The notes: generated by a model from the letters alone, not told the origin. Positions 25,336 to 33,270 are shown, counted from the stretch's first letter. The stretch is DNA of 64,000 nt from Poriferisodalis sp965208485 (GCF_965208485.1 NZ_OZ242344.1:372001-436000), one strand, 5' to 3'. Numbers and translations are program-made.

Positions 25336-25469
25336 ACAGCCTCCTCGACCGCCACCGCCCACCCACGTCAGGCGAGCAGCCCTCGTGAACCATTCAGGAT
25401 GCACAGGCGCATCGCGCTGTGGGAAAAATCGCAGGGGCAGCGTGCACTGCGGTAGCTACTGTGTCCTTC

Positions 25470-25760
25470 ATGGAGCAGATCAACGTTTCACAGTTGCAGC
25501 ACAACTGCAAAGAGCTGCTCCAGCGGGCCAACGCCGGTGAGTCGTTCGAGGTCACTCGGCATGGCGAGCCTCTCGCGTTGCTCGGACCGTTGCCCAAGGA
25601 AGACGACCCGTTGGAGCGTCTCATTGCGCGTGGAGTCGTCACCGGCGGAGGGCGGGGCTTGGCCGCAGCACTAGAGGAAGAGGCGCCATTGCCCCCTGCT
25701 CCCCCGGGAACACAGACTGGGAGCGAACGGCTCGCGGAGCTACGTCGAGATGAGCGGTGA
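25470..25760 (+). CDS. Phd/YefM-type antitoxin
   Basis: This 96-residue antitoxin reads QINVSQLQHNCKELLQRANAGESFEVTRHGEPLALLGPLP, the standard Phd N-terminal domain, followed by a long flexible toxin-binding tail. The ATG at 25470 fits the family start, although the frame is open to 25419. The toxin gene overlaps its end by 11 bp but is broken, so this antitoxin has survived its partner. It may still repress its promoter or neutralise another toxin. Confidence 0.8.
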   Translation: MEQINVSQLQHNCKELLQRANAGESFEVTRHGEPLALLGPLPKEDDPLERLIARGVVTGGGRGLAAALEEEAPLPPAPPGTQTGSERLAELRRDER

Positions 25761-26057
25761 AATCTGGATTCTTGACGCATCTGCTTTCGTCAAGCTCGTC
25801 AGGCCAGAAACTGAGTCCGTGGCACTGCGCCAGTGGCTCACGCATCGTCCCTTGGCGTCAAGCGCCCTGCTGCGCACCGAGGCACGACGGGCGTTTGCCC
25901 ACGATGACGAAGCAACGCGACGCCGTTGCGAATGATTCCTCACTGAAACGCACTTCGTCCACTTGACTGCAGCGGTGCTGGATGCTGCGGGTCGAATGCC
26001 CGGCCGCCATCTGCGTTCCCTGGACGCGATCTACGTCGCCTGCGCCCTCGAGCTAGG
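25750..26057 (+). pseudogene. PIN-domain toxin gene, 5' fragment
   Basis: This is the first three quarters of a VapC toxin: IWILDASAFVKLVRPETESV with the first catalytic Asp intact, SSALLRTEARRAF with the Glu, then an in-frame TGA at 25933 and continuing homology LTAAVLDAAGRMPGRHLRSLDAIYVACALELG. Homology stops at CTAGG 26053-26057, where a 3.5 kb insertion begins. The remaining C-terminus lies at 29524-29631. Two independent lesions, a stop and an insertion, make it inactive. Confidence 0.85.
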
Positions 26058-26062
26058 AGGGT

Positions 26063-26148
26063 GGTCGGAAAAGGGGATCTTGCCGACACAGCAAGTCCCT
26101 GACCTGCGGGTTTGCATCTGACAAACGCCGAAATAGCGGCTTTCCGAC
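26063..26148. repeat. Hairpin element A (86 bp)
   Basis: The segment begins GTCGGAAAAG and ends CTTTCCGAC, an inverted repeat of about nine bases. On the minus strand it contains CCCGCAGGTCAGGGACTTGC, whose core CAGGTCAG-N4-TTGC is shared with elements B and C near 29.4 kb. It directly abuts the left inverted repeat of the IS3-like element. It has no coding capacity; it may be a MITE or other small palindromic element. Confidence 0.5.
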
Positions 26149-26236
26149 TGTGTTGCGTCTGATTTTGCGCGACGGGTTCTGAGTTTTTTCGAGCAGCGTC
26201 GGTCAGGGTTGGCGGTCTCAGCGCAGGAGGCTGCCG

Positions 26237-26569
26237 ATGACCGCTCCGCCGGGCCGGAGACCGAGGAAGATGCTCACAGCGGAGCAGAAGTACGACTTGT
26301 GGGTGCGGATGCTGACTGGGCAGATCACCCAGGCCGAGGCGGCGGCGGAGGCCGGCGTGGATCGGTCGGTGGTGTCTCGTTTGCGTGCGGTGGCACGCGA
26401 CGGGGCGATCGCTGCGTTGGGGGCGTCGAAGCCTGGGCGGCCACGCCGGACGCGGGCCGAGGCGTCCGAGGCGGCGGCGTTGCGGGCGGAGGTGGAGCGG
26501 CTGGGCCGCACTGTTGTGGAGCAGGCCGTGGAGCTGGCGGTGCTGCGGGGAAAAACGGGCTGGGGATGA
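26237..26569 (+). CDS. IS3-like transposase OrfA (HTH protein)
   Basis: This 110-residue protein has a helix-turn-helix, LTAEQKYDLWVRMLTGQITQAEAAAEAGVDRSVVSRLR, then a C-terminal helical region (EAAALRAEVERLGRTVVEQAVELAVLRGK) with leucine-zipper-like spacing. It binds the IS ends. Its stop overlaps the OrfB ATG (ATGA), and a slippery GGGAAAA lies 12-20 bp before the stop, so both a separate OrfA and an OrfAB fusion are likely products. Confidence 0.8.
   Translation: MTAPPGRRPRKMLTAEQKYDLWVRMLTGQITQAEAAAEAGVDRSVVSRLRAVARDGAIAALGASKPGRPRRTRAEASEAAALRAEVERLGRTVVEQAVELAVLRGKTGWG
26548..26554 (+). promoter_or_regulatory. Probable -1 ribosomal frameshift site G_GGA_AAA
   Basis: In the OrfA frame the codons CGG GGA AAA ACG contain the canonical X_XXY_YYZ heptamer G_GGA_AAA. 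A -1 slip here enters the frame of OrfB, which is open from well upstream of this point, producing an OrfAB fusion as in IS3-family elements. Stimulatory structure downstream was not evaluated. Confidence 0.55.
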
Positions 26570-27624
26570 GCGGCCCTGTTCCCGCCCGCGTCGATGGGGC
26601 CGCCAAGGAGTGCTTGCTGGGGCTGATCGACGACGCCACCGCAGCGGGATGGACCCACGGCCGGGTGTGCGCGGTGCTGGGCATCGATCGGCGCCGGGCG
26701 TGGCGCTGGTCCCGGCGCCGCGACGCGGGGCGGCTCGATGACGCCCGCCCCGGGGGCCGTGCGGTCCATGGGCTGCTGGGGTGGGAACGCGACGAGATCG
26801 TGAAGCTGTTCGACGAATGGGGCGACGTCGACCGGTCCCATCGCAAGCTCGCCCACCGGGGCTCCTGTCTGGGCCGGGTGTGGGTGTCGCCGTCCAGCGT
26901 GGACCGCGTTCTCGCAGGTCACGGCCTCGCCCTGGCAGGCGTGCCGCGCCCCAAGCGGACGGCTCGCTCGCCGTGGCCCGGCTGGTGCGAGTGGCGCCCC
27001 AACCAGCTGTGGTGCTGGGACGGCACCCAGTTCCCCCGATGCCGGCCCGCCAAGCACGCCTACGCGATCGTTGATGTCGTGTCCCGCAAGTGGATCGCCG
27101 CCCACCTCACCGGCACCCCGGACTCGGTCGCCGCTCGAGTGCTGTCCGCCGAAGCGCTCCAAGCCGAGGGGCTGCTCACCGACGAGATCGCGGCCCGCTT
27201 GGCCGATCCCGACGCCGAGCCGCCTCAGCACGACGACATCCCGCTGCTGCTGGCGCTGTCGGACAACGGCCCCGAGATGCGCGCCGGCGACACCGCCCGC
27301 TTCATGGCCGCCTGCTCGATCGCCCAGCACTTCGGCCGCCCATCCACGCCCACCGACCAAGCCTGGATCGAGTCACTCTTCGGGCACCTCAAAGACGAGC
27401 ACCCCCACCTCGACACGCTGGACCGTCCCGCCGATCTCGCCCGGGAGCCCGAACGCGTCCGGACCCACTACAACGAGAACCGGCTGCACGAAGGCATCGG
27501 ACACGTCACCCCCCAAGACGAGCACCAAGGCCGAGGAGAACAGATCCGCCGAGCCCGCCGAGACGGCCTCCGACAAGCCGACGCCCAACGCCGCCACGCC
27601 CGCCGAAACCGCCCACTGCCATGA
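26566..27624 (+). CDS. IS3-like transposase OrfB (DDE integrase)
   Basis: This 352-residue protein is an integrase-core transposase. The DDE triad is visible: Asp152 in CWDGTQFP, Asp233 in ALSDNGPEM and Glu269 in DQAWIESLFGHLK. An upstream HTH-like region (GWTHGRVCAVLGIDRRRAWRW) and VDRSHRKLAHRGSCLGRVWVSPSSV are typical of a transposase group frequent in actinobacteria. The C-terminal VRTHYNENRLHEGIGHVTP segment is complete. It is expected to work as an OrfAB fusion. Confidence 0.85.
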   Translation: MSGPVPARVDGAAKECLLGLIDDATAAGWTHGRVCAVLGIDRRRAWRWSRRRDAGRLDDARPGGRAVHGLLGWERDEIVKLFDEWGDVDRSHRKLAHRGSCLGRVWVSPSSVDRVLAGHGLALAGVPRPKRTARSPWPGWCEWRPNQLWCWDGTQFPRCRPAKHAYAIVDVVSRKWIAAHLTGTPDSVAARVLSAEALQAEGLLTDEIAARLADPDAEPPQHDDIPLLLALSDNGPEMRAGDTARFMAACSIAQHFGRPSTPTDQAWIESLFGHLKDEHPHLDTLDRPADLAREPERVRTHYNENRLHEGIGHVTPQDEHQGRGEQIRRARRDGLRQADAQRRHARRNRPLP

Positions 27625-27704
27625 CCAACCCAACACCACCGCCAGCACGCCGACGCTGCTTGAAAAACCCGGCAATCTGTCGCGAAAAGTCAGACGCAAC
27701 ACAC

Positions 27705-29319
27705 ATTCACCGGTGGGGTTGGGTGATGTCGGGTTGGGCGGGTTGTCGGTGGGGCGGTCTGTTGGTGTGGCGGGTTCGTGGGATCGGATGCGTGGGTGGT
27801 CGGCGGCGGCTGGGGGGGGGTGTTGTGTGCGGCGTCTTGGTGGGGTGGTGCGCGGCGCTGCGTGATGCTGGGGTTTGCTCAGCAGCGCTGGGGCAGGTTG
27901 CGGGTGTGTTGCAGTGCTGTGGTGAACGTGTCGGCCCGGGGCCATTGTGCGGGGAGCCGCAGGGTGGGTCGGCTGCTGCGGTTGACGAGCCGGCCGGGCA
28001 CGGTGAGCAGGCGGCGTGCGGTGGTGGCTGCGACGGTGAGCTTTCGGGGGTCGTGAACTTGGCCGATGCGTGCTGTCCAGCGTGCGATGTTGTGGGCCAG
28101 AGCGGCGCAGGCGAGCCAGGCGGCGTTGGCGGTGAAGCTGGCTGAGGGGCTGTGGGCGAGGCCGCCGGCTTTGAGGTCCCCGGCGGCGAGCTCGACGCGT
28201 GCGTGGGATCGGTAGGCGGCGTCGGCGGCTTTGGTGTCGAGCGTCTCGGCGTCGGTGTCGGACGTGTGGTGGCGCCAGTGGGGGAACAGGTCGGCTTGGG
28301 GGCCGACCAGGCGGGTGCGGCGCACCACGAGCCGCGCCGTGTGGGCCGGCTTGTCTTTGGGGCGGCGCGCGCTGGTCAGCTCGGTCTCTGCGACTTGGGC
28401 CTCGCCGTCGTCGGTGTAGCCGGTCGGGGTCCAGTCCCGGTCGTCGATTGCGGCGATGACCCGGTCGATCTTGGGGTTGGAGGCGACAGCGATCAGGAAC
28501 CTGGTGTCGTGTGCTTTGAGCTTGTCGATCAGGTCCCAGCTGAAGAAACCCGCATCCGCGCGCAGCGCGAGACCGGCGCCGGGAGCGAGGCGGCGCGCCC
28601 GGTTCACGGTCTCGGCGACAAAGCGGACGTGGCCCCGCTGGGAGGAGCCCCTGCGCATCCGGGCATGCACGATCTCGCCGGTGTCGTCACGGGACGCGAC
28701 CAAAGGGTGACAGCCCAGCCGCCCGCTGTGCCCATACGCAGCGCCGCCCTTGGCGCCGCTGTGAACCTCAGCCATCGTGGAGCCGACGCCGACCGTGATC
28801 CGATCCGCCCCAGGCGCAGCCCCAGCTTCCCGCGCTCGGCCCAGCGCCGGTTCCCGGGCGCGGCCCAACCGGCGAACATGACCCCATGCGAAGGACCGCA
28901 AGAACGTCCCCAAAGCGGACGGCGCCGCCACCGCGAACCCAAGCACCGAACCCGTCGAAGCGGTCCGCAGCCGGTCCGCGTCCGAGATGAACGACCCGCC
29001 AACCAGCATCGAGAACACCGCCGTGAGCACCTTCGCGCCCGACCCGCGGCCCGCCTGCGGCGGGACCACCGTGTCATCGATCAAGCCCCCCAGACCCAGC
29101 CGACCCACCAAAGAGCCCACCAGCAGCAGGCCCGCGTCAGCCACCAAAATGCCCTCGTCGAACACCGCCTCGATCCGGTCCAGACCCCCAGATACGCTGC
29201 TCACAGAAAGCGCCTCCCGACACGACATCACGCCGAACAACCGTCAAAGACAAAACGCCACCTCAAGAGACCCTTCCAGCGGACGCACACCCACCCTCAC
29301 ACCAACCCCACCGGTGAAT
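27705..29319 (-). mobile_element. IS1380-family insertion sequence
   Basis: A transposase gene is enclosed by perfect 18-bp inverted repeats ATTCACCGGTGGGGTTGG (27705-27722, and its complement at 29302-29319). The left end lies one base from the IS3-like element. No target duplication can be seen because both flanks are other mobile sequences. The 27705-27880 segment is unusually rich in G and T on the plus strand and holds no gene. Confidence 0.8.
27879..29240 (-). CDS. IS1380-family transposase, first catalytic Asp lost
   Basis: This 453-residue protein matches IS1380 transposases: VGRLGLGGLIDDTV, AKVLTAVFSMLVGGSFISDADRLR, MAEVHSGAKGGAAYGHSGRLGCHPLVA, ARMRRGSSQRG and LALRADAGFFSWDLIDKL, where the second Asp is kept. 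The family motif around the first catalytic Asp (D-S-T) reads GVGSTMAEVH; residue 153 is Gly from GGC in place of GAC. A single base change has therefore probably inactivated an otherwise full-length transposase. Confidence 0.8.
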   Translation of the reverse strand: MFGVMSCREALSVSSVSGGLDRIEAVFDEGILVADAGLLLVGSLVGRLGLGGLIDDTVVPPQAGRGSGAKVLTAVFSMLVGGSFISDADRLRTASTGSVLGFAVAAPSALGTFLRSFAWGHVRRLGRAREPALGRAREAGAAPGADRITVGVGSTMAEVHSGAKGGAAYGHSGRLGCHPLVASRDDTGEIVHARMRRGSSQRGHVRFVAETVNRARRLAPGAGLALRADAGFFSWDLIDKLKAHDTRFLIAVASNPKIDRVIAAIDDRDWTPTGYTDDGEAQVAETELTSARRPKDKPAHTARLVVRRTRLVGPQADLFPHWRHHTSDTDAETLDTKAADAAYRSHARVELAAGDLKAGGLAHSPSASFTANAAWLACAALAHNIARWTARIGQVHDPRKLTVAATTARRLLTVPGRLVNRSSRPTLRLPAQWPRADTFTTALQHTRNLPQRC

Positions 29320-29325
29320 CTGGGT

Positions 29326-29430
29326 TAGGAGACTGCTGAGCAATTGCCGAAATCGCTGATTCACGGACACAAAGCCGCAGGTCAGAGCATTGCAGACTTG
29401 CCCGGATCCGAATAAATCAGCAGTCTCCTA
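29326..29430. repeat. Hairpin element B (105 bp)
   Basis: The ends TAGGAGACTGCTGA (29326-29339) and TCAGCAGTCTCCTA (29417-29430) are perfect 14-bp inverted repeats. The middle carries AGCCGCAGGTCAG, then TTGC and GCCCGGA, the core shared with elements A and C. It follows the IS1380 element by six bases and shares its final CTA with the start of element C. No coding capacity. Confidence 0.65.
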
Positions 29431-29527
29431 GTGGTGTGTCGCAGTTTTCTTCCGGGCATCATGCAACTCGCTGACCTGTAAGAATGGGCTTGCTTCAGCC
29501 CCAGCCATTTCAGCGACGCACCACTAG
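29428..29527. repeat. Hairpin element C (100 bp)
   Basis: It is framed by CTAG on both sides. The terminal repeats TAGTGGTGTGTCGC (29429-29442) and GCGACGCACCACTA (29513-29526) match at 13 of 14 positions. On the minus strand it reads CAGGTCAG, N4, TTGC, N5, GCCCGGA, the same core as element B although the terminal arms are completely different. It lies against the resumed vapC sequence. Confidence 0.65.
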
Positions 29528-29631
29528 GTGACGACTTGGCTGGGCTCGTCAGCTACGACGTCCGCCAGCTCGCCGCAGCCGTGGACCTCGGCATCGCCAC
29601 TGCCTCCCCCGGAGTGTCATCAACCAGCTGA
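29524..29631 (+). pseudogene. PIN-domain toxin gene, 3' fragment
   Basis: Starting at CTAGG the plus strand reads GDDLAGLVSYDVRQLAAAVDL then GIATASPG and ends at TGA 29629-29631. This is the C-terminal part of a PIN toxin (the SYD...LA.A...G motif holds the last catalytic Asp). Joined to 26052 it completes the toxin gene that begins at 25750. Its end overlaps the convergent mcrC gene by 12 bp. Confidence 0.8.
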
Positions 29632-30996
29632 CACTCTCGTCGTCGCCTCAACATGGCCGGCGAGAGCGCTGATCTGAGCGTCGATATCGCTAGGGCTGCC
29701 GGACAGATCGATGGCGACAGCGTGGAGTTTCGTTCCCGCGTGCCGAACCGTGACCGTCGACTTGGCAAGAATCGCGCCTGAACCATCATGGTTAGGGGCT
29801 TCGTCTGCCGCGCTGCCGATTCGCGCTAGGCCAGCAACGTCGCCGGACTCACCGGTCTCATCGCGATCGACATCGGCGCAGTAGATGAGGGTGCCTTCGC
29901 TCAGCTTGAGCGCTGTGGTGTAGGCCAGCAATTGGTAGTAGTCGCCGTGTCGTGCGAGAGGTCCAGCGCCCGTCATGCTCGTATCGGCTTCTGCGAGCTT
30001 GTACTTGAGGTCGGCGACACCGACGGTTTCGCCGCGGTGACCGAACGTGAGGTCCGGCTTGATCTGGACTTGGCGCTCGTCGTCGAGATAGAGCCGTGTC
30101 TGAGGTCGCACATCCAACCGCCCGCGCAGCGCTCGCTGGAGCCGGGCCGTCACGAAGTCCTCGAAGAGCTGGTTCATGTCCAGCATGAACGCCGACGCAG
30201 CGGTGTCGCCGTGCTGGTCCTGCAGGGTGCAGTTGGCCAGTATCAGCCGGGCAAGACGGAGTGCCGGCCGGTAGTGCTCGTTCAGCCGGCTGTACTGGAT
30301 GCGATCAAGACTGTCCAGCGCCATCGTCACGGTGGGTTCGGCCACACCATCGAGCGCGCCGAGCAGCCGCCGAAGCCGCCGTCGGTCGTCGTGAGGCACG
30401 TCGGGCACACGCAGCGCCAGTCGAACTGCGGCAGTCAGGCAGCGGTTCTCGTCGACATCTGCGGTGAAGTCGTCCCACGAGCACGCCATCGGCACCAGCA
30501 CCCCGCCCCGACGGAACTGCCGCGCGAAGTCGATACGACCTCGCAATGCGAGCAGGTCGTCCCCTTCGTGCCGGTAGTGATGGAAGAGCCCCCGCGCGAG
30601 TGTGGTTTCCGCCGTGCGTGCGAAGAATGACACCAGCGCCGGCAACAGCTCGTCGTTGGTTGCGTAGTCGATGGCCTCGGCCCGCCACGCCTCCGACGGC
30701 AGCCCCACTTCCAGCAGGAAGAACAGGTTCTCGGGCTTGATCTTCGGCCGCACGATGATGCGCAGGTCGTCCAGCGTGAACCCTCCGACCCACTGCCGAG
30801 TCGACACCTTCCACCAGCCGCTCTCTCGATCCGTTGCCACCGACACCCACGACGTCTCCCCAAGACGGCGAGCCGTGTCGTCGTCGAGTTGTATGCGCTC
30901 GGTGCTCCACTCCTGAAGCACAATTCGTCTGCCCTGGCCCGCGTCACGACCCATCTTGGGGGCGTCCGGCCTCACCGCAGCATCGACGAATGTCAT
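29620..30996 (-). CDS. mcrC: McrC-like nuclease subunit of an McrBC restriction system
   Basis: This 458-residue protein is the nuclease partner of the AAA+ GTPase encoded directly upstream. The N-terminal domain (RIVLQEWSTERIQLDDD, then LRIIVRPKIKPENLFFLLEVG) is typical of McrC. The PD-(D/E)xK site is seen as Asp315 in IKPDLTF and Asp329-x-Lys331 in VADLKYK, followed by YYQLLAYTTAL. The ATG directly follows the mcrB stop with no gap. The complex would cleave modified foreign DNA. Confidence 0.85.
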   Translation of the reverse strand: MTFVDAAVRPDAPKMGRDAGQGRRIVLQEWSTERIQLDDDTARRLGETSWVSVATDRESGWWKVSTRQWVGGFTLDDLRIIVRPKIKPENLFFLLEVGLPSEAWRAEAIDYATNDELLPALVSFFARTAETTLARGLFHHYRHEGDDLLALRGRIDFARQFRRGGVLVPMACSWDDFTADVDENRCLTAAVRLALRVPDVPHDDRRRLRRLLGALDGVAEPTVTMALDSLDRIQYSRLNEHYRPALRLARLILANCTLQDQHGDTAASAFMLDMNQLFEDFVTARLQRALRGRLDVRPQTRLYLDDERQVQIKPDLTFGHRGETVGVADLKYKLAEADTSMTGAGPLARHGDYYQLLAYTTALKLSEGTLIYCADVDRDETGESGDVAGLARIGSAADEAPNHDGSGAILAKSTVTVRHAGTKLHAVAIDLSGSPSDIDAQISALAGHVEATTRVSAG

Positions 30997-33270
30997 CTAG
31001 TCGTCGCCGTAGCTCTCGGCGCCTTCATCACCGGCAGTCTCGGGTTCATCGTCATCGACGGGCTCGTCCGGCGTTCGCGTCTCCGGACCCGACGCAGTCG
31101 CTCCGGGCCCGTGACGCTTCCAAACCTCGCGGAACCGGTAACTCTCGATGACCTCCTGGCGACCGAAGAACTGGTCCTCGATCAGCGGCTCGATGTTGTA
31201 TTCCCAGATGCGCCGCAGGCCGTCCTTGTTCAGGTCGCTCTTCATGAAGTGGCTCGGCCCGATGAGCATGTGGTCACCCCCGAGATCGCCGCGGAGTCGC
31301 GCGTTGACGCCATCGAGCAAGTCAGCGATCCACGTCTGCCCCTGCTCGTTCTGTTCGCACCAGCGCCGCAGCAATCCCGCCGTCGGCTCACGATCGGGGA
31401 AGAACGGCACGAAGTGAAACCGCCGCCGCATCGCCGCGTCGATCAGCGCAATCGATCGGTCAGCCGTGTTCATCGTGCCGATGAACCACAGGTTGGAGGG
31501 CAGCGTGAAGCCTTCGACTGGTCGATACTGCGTCTGAATCCACTCGTCGCGATACTCCAGCAAGTAGAGCAATTCGCCCAATACGCGAGGCAAGTTCGCC
31601 CGGTTGATCTCGTCGATCACCATGACATGCCGCTGATCCGGATTGGCTTCGGCGAGTTCTGCCAGCTTCACCAATGGTCCCGGCGTCAGCCGATACGTCA
31701 TGTTCTCGTCATCGTCGACAGACGGCCGAAATCCCTCGAAGAAGTCCTCATACGAGTATGCCGGATGGAATTGCACCAGCGAATAGGGCCCGTCGTCCGC
31801 GTGTTCCTCGTCGTTTTGGATGCCTGTCAGCGCCCACGCCAAGCGACGGGCGAAGTATGTCTTGCCGGTCCCCGGTGGCCCATACAGGACCACCTGCCTT
31901 TTGTCCTTCAACAGCTGCACTACGTCGTTGACGAATCCCACCCCGCACAGCAGATCCTCCGCGGCGGCCGCCAAGGCAGCCGCGAGACGTTCGGGGTCGT
32001 CGTCGTGTCGCTCCGCCAACCAATACAAGAACCGGGCAATCCCCCACGCGTCGATAGAGTGCGCACTGTCTGGGAAGTACGGCCCGAGAACGTCGACCAG
32101 GAAATCGTTGGCCGTGACGACCAAAGCTCCGCTCTGCGGGTACGACTCGGGCTCGTCGAGGAGCGTGGTCGCGGTGATGGCCTGCTCCTCGTCGAGAAGG
32201 CCAAGACGTACCAGCAACTCGATCATCTCAAGCTTTCCGGGCCACGATGACTTCGCTGCCGCCGGACTCTGTCGCAGAATGAAGTTGGGAATGAATCGCT
32301 GCGGCTGCGACAAAGCCAACAGCCGCGTCGCGACGAGTTCGCCGAGTCCTGAGATGCCAGTAACGCAAGCATCGAACCGCGATGCCAAGTCGCCGTCGCC
32401 GTAACCGAGGTCGTGGATCAGCGAGCGGATCGATTCCCACTCAGTGGGTGAGCAGTCGTTGACCGCCCGATGCAATCCCGGCACCTGTCCAGAACCGCCG
32501 TAGTCATAGCGCGTTCTGTTCCACACACGCTTGACCTGCTCGCGGTCCGCATAAGGCAGCAGATTCAGAGTTGACAGGATGTTTGCGAAACCGATGCGCG
32601 CCGCCTTGTGTTCAAGATCATCGTCCGTGGGGTAGCCGTTGTCGTGGAACTGCTGAACCAGTTCCTCAAGGGTTGGCGAATCCAGACCGCTCTCGCGACA
32701 CCATGTGCACCAAGCTTGAACCTGCCTGCGTATATTATCTCGTTGCGGCTGAGATTCTTTCGTGCCCCAGACGTCGAACGCCTCGGCAATCGCTCCGGAA
32801 TCCCACGACGCCGGACTGCGCCCAGTGGAACACGCATACCGGATCCACTTCGACACCTTCCCGTGTCGATTCTTGATGGTGCGGGGTTTCCGCCCCTGAT
32901 CCTGCAGATAGCTCAGGTACTCCTCAAGCCGCGCCATCCACATGGCGGTTTCGTCGCGTCCTGCGGACTCAGCGGCAGAAGCTCGGCGGTGAACGACCTG
33001 ATCGCCCGACAGCCAGCGACACCAATTTTCGAGGTCCTTCGTATAGGCGTAGCGCGAGGAATCCGCCAAGTCTCGCTGCCGGTCGAGCAACTCGCCGACG
33101 AGGTCGTCATCTAGCTCCGCAGGACTGTGCCCCCGTTGCAGTGCGAACTCGATCCAGCGGCGCGCGATGCTGCTGCGCTGGCCGTACGTCGACTCCCCAA
33201 CGCCCCGCTCGTCCCGCAGGTAGCTCACATACTCGTCGAGACGCTGCGCCCAGTACCGATGGTCGTCCAT
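30997..33270 (-). CDS. mcrB: McrB-like AAA+ GTPase with two integrase-type core-binding domains
   Basis: From the ATG at 33270 the protein has 757 residues. The C-terminal part is an McrB motor: Walker A GPPGTGKT (464-471), Walker B VMVIDEINRANLPRVLGELL (from 549) and the McrB signature GTMNTADRSIALIDAAMRRRF. The N-terminus is unusual: two similar 80-residue units (about 5-88, YWAQRLDEYVSYLRDERGV... and 107-191, WMARLEEYLSYLQDQGRKP...) that resemble the SAM-like core-binding domain of tyrosine recombinases. They are the likely DNA-recognition part. An upstream GTG-type start at 33486 would add 72 low-complexity residues overlapping the next gene. Confidence 0.8.
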   Translation of the reverse strand: MDDHRYWAQRLDEYVSYLRDERGVGESTYGQRSSIARRWIEFALQRGHSPAELDDDLVGELLDRQRDLADSSRYAYTKDLENWCRWLSGDQVVHRRASAAESAGRDETAMWMARLEEYLSYLQDQGRKPRTIKNRHGKVSKWIRYACSTGRSPASWDSGAIAEAFDVWGTKESQPQRDNIRRQVQAWCTWCRESGLDSPTLEELVQQFHDNGYPTDDDLEHKAARIGFANILSTLNLLPYADREQVKRVWNRTRYDYGGSGQVPGLHRAVNDCSPTEWESIRSLIHDLGYGDGDLASRFDACVTGISGLGELVATRLLALSQPQRFIPNFILRQSPAAAKSSWPGKLEMIELLVRLGLLDEEQAITATTLLDEPESYPQSGALVVTANDFLVDVLGPYFPDSAHSIDAWGIARFLYWLAERHDDDPERLAAALAAAAEDLLCGVGFVNDVVQLLKDKRQVVLYGPPGTGKTYFARRLAWALTGIQNDEEHADDGPYSLVQFHPAYSYEDFFEGFRPSVDDDENMTYRLTPGPLVKLAELAEANPDQRHVMVIDEINRANLPRVLGELLYLLEYRDEWIQTQYRPVEGFTLPSNLWFIGTMNTADRSIALIDAAMRRRFHFVPFFPDREPTAGLLRRWCEQNEQGQTWIADLLDGVNARLRGDLGGDHMLIGPSHFMKSDLNKDGLRRIWEYNIEPLIEDQFFGRQEVIESYRFREVWKRHGPGATASGPETRTPDEPVDDDEPETAGDEGAESYGDD

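Larger units (their letters stand above)
26149..27703 (+). mobile_element. IS3-like insertion sequence (1555 bp)
   Basis: The element is bounded by 25-bp inverted repeats (26149-26173 and 27679-27703) that match at 23 of 25 positions, beginning TGTGTTGCGTCTGA. It encodes an HTH protein and an integrase-type transposase in overlapping frames. No short target duplication is evident: it abuts hairpin element A on the left and the IS1380 element one base after its right end. Both open frames are intact, so it may be mobile. Confidence 0.8.
26053..29528. mobile_element. Composite 3.5-kb insertion in the second vapC gene
   Basis: Sequence between two CTAGG copies (26053-26057 and 29524-29528) interrupts a PIN toxin gene. 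Removing it and one CTAGG restores the frame exactly: ALELG joins DDLAGLVSYDVRQLAAAVDL. From left to right it holds hairpin element A, an IS3-like element, an IS1380-family element and hairpin elements B and C. The CTAG flanks agree with those of element C and the right end of B, so CTAG-specific insertion is likely for at least the outermost event. Confidence 0.75.

Noticed and set aside
25933..25935. The in-frame TGA of the second vapC as a selenocysteine codon
   Set aside because: PIN domains have no redox cysteine at this place and the gene is also interrupted by an insertion, so a nonsense mutation is the simple explanation.
29326..29527. Hairpin elements B and C as integron attC sites
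   Set aside because: The required R' RYYYAAC and R'' GTTRRRY boxes are not found at the ends, and no cassette-like gene array or integron integrase is present.
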